Below are positions 62,530-64,000 of a DNA stretch of 64,000 nucleotides, piece after piece. Positions within the stretch are counted from its first letter, which is position 1. Each line of letters starts with the position of its first letter. The position numbers were made by a program, and so were the translations under genes. The notes beneath the pieces were generated by a model. That model was not told the origin of the DNA and searched no databases. It worked only from the letters and a program-made list of their open reading frames with translations. Origin of the DNA: Gordonia jinhuaensis (GTDB lineage: Bacteria > Actinomycetota > Actinomycetes > Mycobacteriales > Mycobacteriaceae); the NCBI RefSeq assembly GCF_014639795.1, contig NZ_BMGC01000004.1:1-64000 (forward strand). The letters are read 5' to 3'.

Positions 62530-62849
62530 GCCCCGACGACCCCGGCGGCACCGACTACGACCCGACCGTGCCGCCCGAGCAGGCGATCCGCGACTGGTAC
62601 AACGACACCACCAGCCAGCCGAAGCCCGCCCCGAAAGCCACCGTGCAATGGCGGCACATCTTCACCTGCTGGAACGCGGTCGAACTCGACTTCCACCGCT
62701 TCGGCATCGACCTGGCCGACGTCCTCGACACCCGCGACTGGCGCTGGTTCACCCTGCGCGTCGGAGACCTCCTCTCCGACGAAACCTCACGGCTGGCCAC
62801 CACCGTGAAAACACTCCTGACCATCGAAGGCGAGGTGCCCCATGTCTGA
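62463..62849 (+). CDS. Tail assembly chaperone (downstream T frame, probably reached by -1 frameshift)
   Basis: This frame, -1 relative to the upstream chaperone gene, is open from before 62463. It reads HLIQGRYGLYDPRPGALGPD and then DWYNDTTSQ through to the stop at 62849. The part before GTG 62568 looks like real protein, so an internal start alone would lose it. No textbook heptamer is visible; the AAG-rich run 62449-62475 or the CCCC run at 62510-62514 is the likely slip region. Start given is the first in-frame codon after the lysine run. Confidence 0.65.
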   Translation, partial: EAEEGHLIQGRYGLYDPRPGALGPDDPGGTDYDPTVPPEQAIRDWYNDTTSQPKPAPKATVQWRHIFTCWNAVELDFHRFGIDLADVLDTRDWRWFTLRVGDLLSDETSRLATTVKTLLTIEGEVPHV

Positions 62850-64000
62850 CATGACCGTCGGTACCCTCGTCGCGAAACTGGAACTCGACCGCGGCACCTA
62901 CGACTCCGACATCCGCAAGGCTGGGAACTCGTTCCAGCAGCTCGCTCAGCAGGCCGATCGGGCGTCGCAGAAGATCAGCACCATTCGCACCCCCGAGGGT
63001 GTACTCACCATCAGCCGCGACGGCGACAAGATCACCACCACTCTCAAGAAGATCGGCACCGAGGCCGACGGCACCGCCAAGGACGTCGACAAGATCGGCA
63101 CCTCCGCCAAGCAGGCCTCCAATGACCTCGGTAAGACCGGCGACGGAATGTCCAAGGCGCGTAAGAAGATCGAATCCGACGCCAAGGGTGCGGCGAAGGA
63201 TGTCGAGAAGATCGGCGACTCGGCGAAGAAGTCCAGCGACGAAGTGGTCACCGGAACCCAGAAGATCGGCAACGCGTTCCGCGCGCAGCTCGCCGAGATG
63301 GCCACCGGTGCCCGCGACCAGGGCATGGAGGGCGGGGGATCGTTCGTCGCCGGATTCGGAACCAAAGCAGCGGAACTCGGCGGCAAGGCCGGGCCTATCG
63401 GTGCCGCGCTGGCCGCAGCCGTCGGCCTGGGCGCGATCTTCGGCACCAAGCTCGGCCAGGCCGTTGCCGACGGGCTGAAAATCGATCAGGATCGCCGCGG
63501 TGCGGCCGCCACGTTCGGCTGGACCGATGCCCAGCTCGAACAGGCCGGTAAGGCTGCGGGTAACGCCTACGGCAACAACTTCGGCGAATCGGTCAAGTCG
63601 AACCTGTCGACTGCTGGTGTCGCCATCCAGGCCGGCCTCCTCAACGGGACAGAGACCGCAGGGCAGATCGAACCGATCATCGAGAAGCTGACGACCGTCT
63701 CGACGATCATGGGCACCGAGATCCCCGAGACCGCGCGCGCCGCCGGACAGATGGTCAAGACCGGTCTGGCCGGCAGCGCCGCCGACGCACTCGACCAGCT
63801 GACCGTCGCGCAGCAGAAGGGCCTCAACCTCTCCGATGACCTGCTCGACACGGTCACCGAGTACGGCACCCAATACCGCAAACTCGGCATCGACGGGGCC
63901 ACCGCGCTGGGCACCATCTCGCAGATGATGTCCGGCGGTGCCCGCGACACCGACATCGCCGCCGACGCACTCAAAGAGTTCAGCCTGCGCGTCATCGACG
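62842..64000 (+). CDS. Tape-measure protein (cut by the window end)
   Basis: The frame from ATG 62842 is open to the window end, giving at least 386 residues. The N-terminal 160 residues are a coiled coil with repeated motifs such as KKIGTEADGTAKDVDKIGTS, then an Ala/Gly-rich hydrophobic segment (GPIGAALAAAVGLGAIFGTK), as in siphovirus tape-measure proteins. It sets tail length. ATG 62851 is an alternative start. Confidence 0.88.
   Translation, partial: MSDMTVGTLVAKLELDRGTYDSDIRKAGNSFQQLAQQADRASQKISTIRTPEGVLTISRDGDKITTTLKKIGTEADGTAKDVDKIGTSAKQASNDLGKTGDGMSKARKKIESDAKGAAKDVEKIGDSAKKSSDEVVTGTQKIGNAFRAQLAEMATGARDQGMEGGGSFVAGFGTKAAELGGKAGPIGAALAAAVGLGAIFGTKLGQAVADGLKIDQDRRGAAATFGWTDAQLEQAGKAAGNAYGNNFGESVKSNLSTAGVAIQAGLLNGTETAGQIEPIIEKLTTVSTIMGTEIPETARAAGQMVKTGLAGSAADALDQLTVAQQKGLNLSDDLLDTVTEYGTQYRKLGIDGATALGTISQMMSGGARDTDIAADALKEFSLRVID

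Noticed and set aside
62348-62854. 168-residue frame over the tail chaperone genes
   Set aside because: In the +1 frame relative to the first chaperone gene and Arg-rich; the -1 frame is the credible T product.

Overview
The window is high-GC actinobacterial DNA from the order Mycobacteriales. Gordonia is my best guess, inferred from gene content and order rather than from any search. Genus-typical markers are an F420 biosynthesis gene (fbiD type), methylglucose-lipopolysaccharide genes (gpgP, octT), a HupB-type histone-like protein with a long basic tail, and an IclR regulator divergent from leuCD.

Layout. (1) 1-490: no gene; an 89-bp tandem repeat rich in the motif ACGCAACCAGTT and its complement. 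(2) 494-17378: a nearly all minus-strand block: transglutaminase / alpha-E / circularly permuted ATP-grasp trio, a sulfotransferase-like gene, rpsT (plus), holA, comEC, comEA, degV, octT, gpgP, rsfS, nadD, VWA protein, MoxR ATPase, proA. From memory this matches the M. tuberculosis Rv2409c-Rv2427c order, with a sulfotransferase added and eis absent. (3) 17.4-18.9 kb: a secreted HNH nuclease and a second cluster of the same repeat motif. (4) 18.9-37.2 kb: recG, DAK2 protein, rpmB, ung, gamma-carbonic anhydrase, thiL, Lrp-like, DUF3515, gpsA, fbiD, ppk1, mutT1-like, hupB, leuD, leuC, IclR regulator, PPOX protein. This matches the M. tuberculosis Rv2973c-Rv2991 order, with no ddl. The two repeat clusters flank block 2, and the second lies where the two syntenic blocks join.

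(5) 37.3 kb to the window end: the left part of a siphovirus-type prophage. It is integrated at tRNA-Glu(CTC): the host 3' tRNA fragment and its terminator sit at 37248-37332, next to a tyrosine integrase. The minus-strand lysogeny module is repressor, an unknown protein, an ImmA-like metallopeptidase, a DUF3263 protein, a DUF2510 membrane protein and integrase. Divergent from it runs a plus-strand early operon: Cro-like protein, antirepressor, excisionase-like protein, and a long ladder of tiny overlapping genes. Several of these encode zinc-knuckle-like miniproteins. The ladder also holds YqaJ exonuclease, RecT, an orphan DNA methyltransferase, a replication protein and RusA. Then come a GIY-YIG protein, terminase, portal, minor capsid, scaffold, major capsid, connectors, major tail protein, tail chaperone with a probable -1 frameshift, and a tape-measure gene cut by the window end. 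Tail tip, lysis genes and the right attachment site should lie beyond 64 kb.

Most cellular genes are in translationally coupled operons with ATGA or GTGA overlaps. Start sites were chosen from these overlaps, Shine-Dalgarno sequences and family length; functional names come from motif recognition without database searches.
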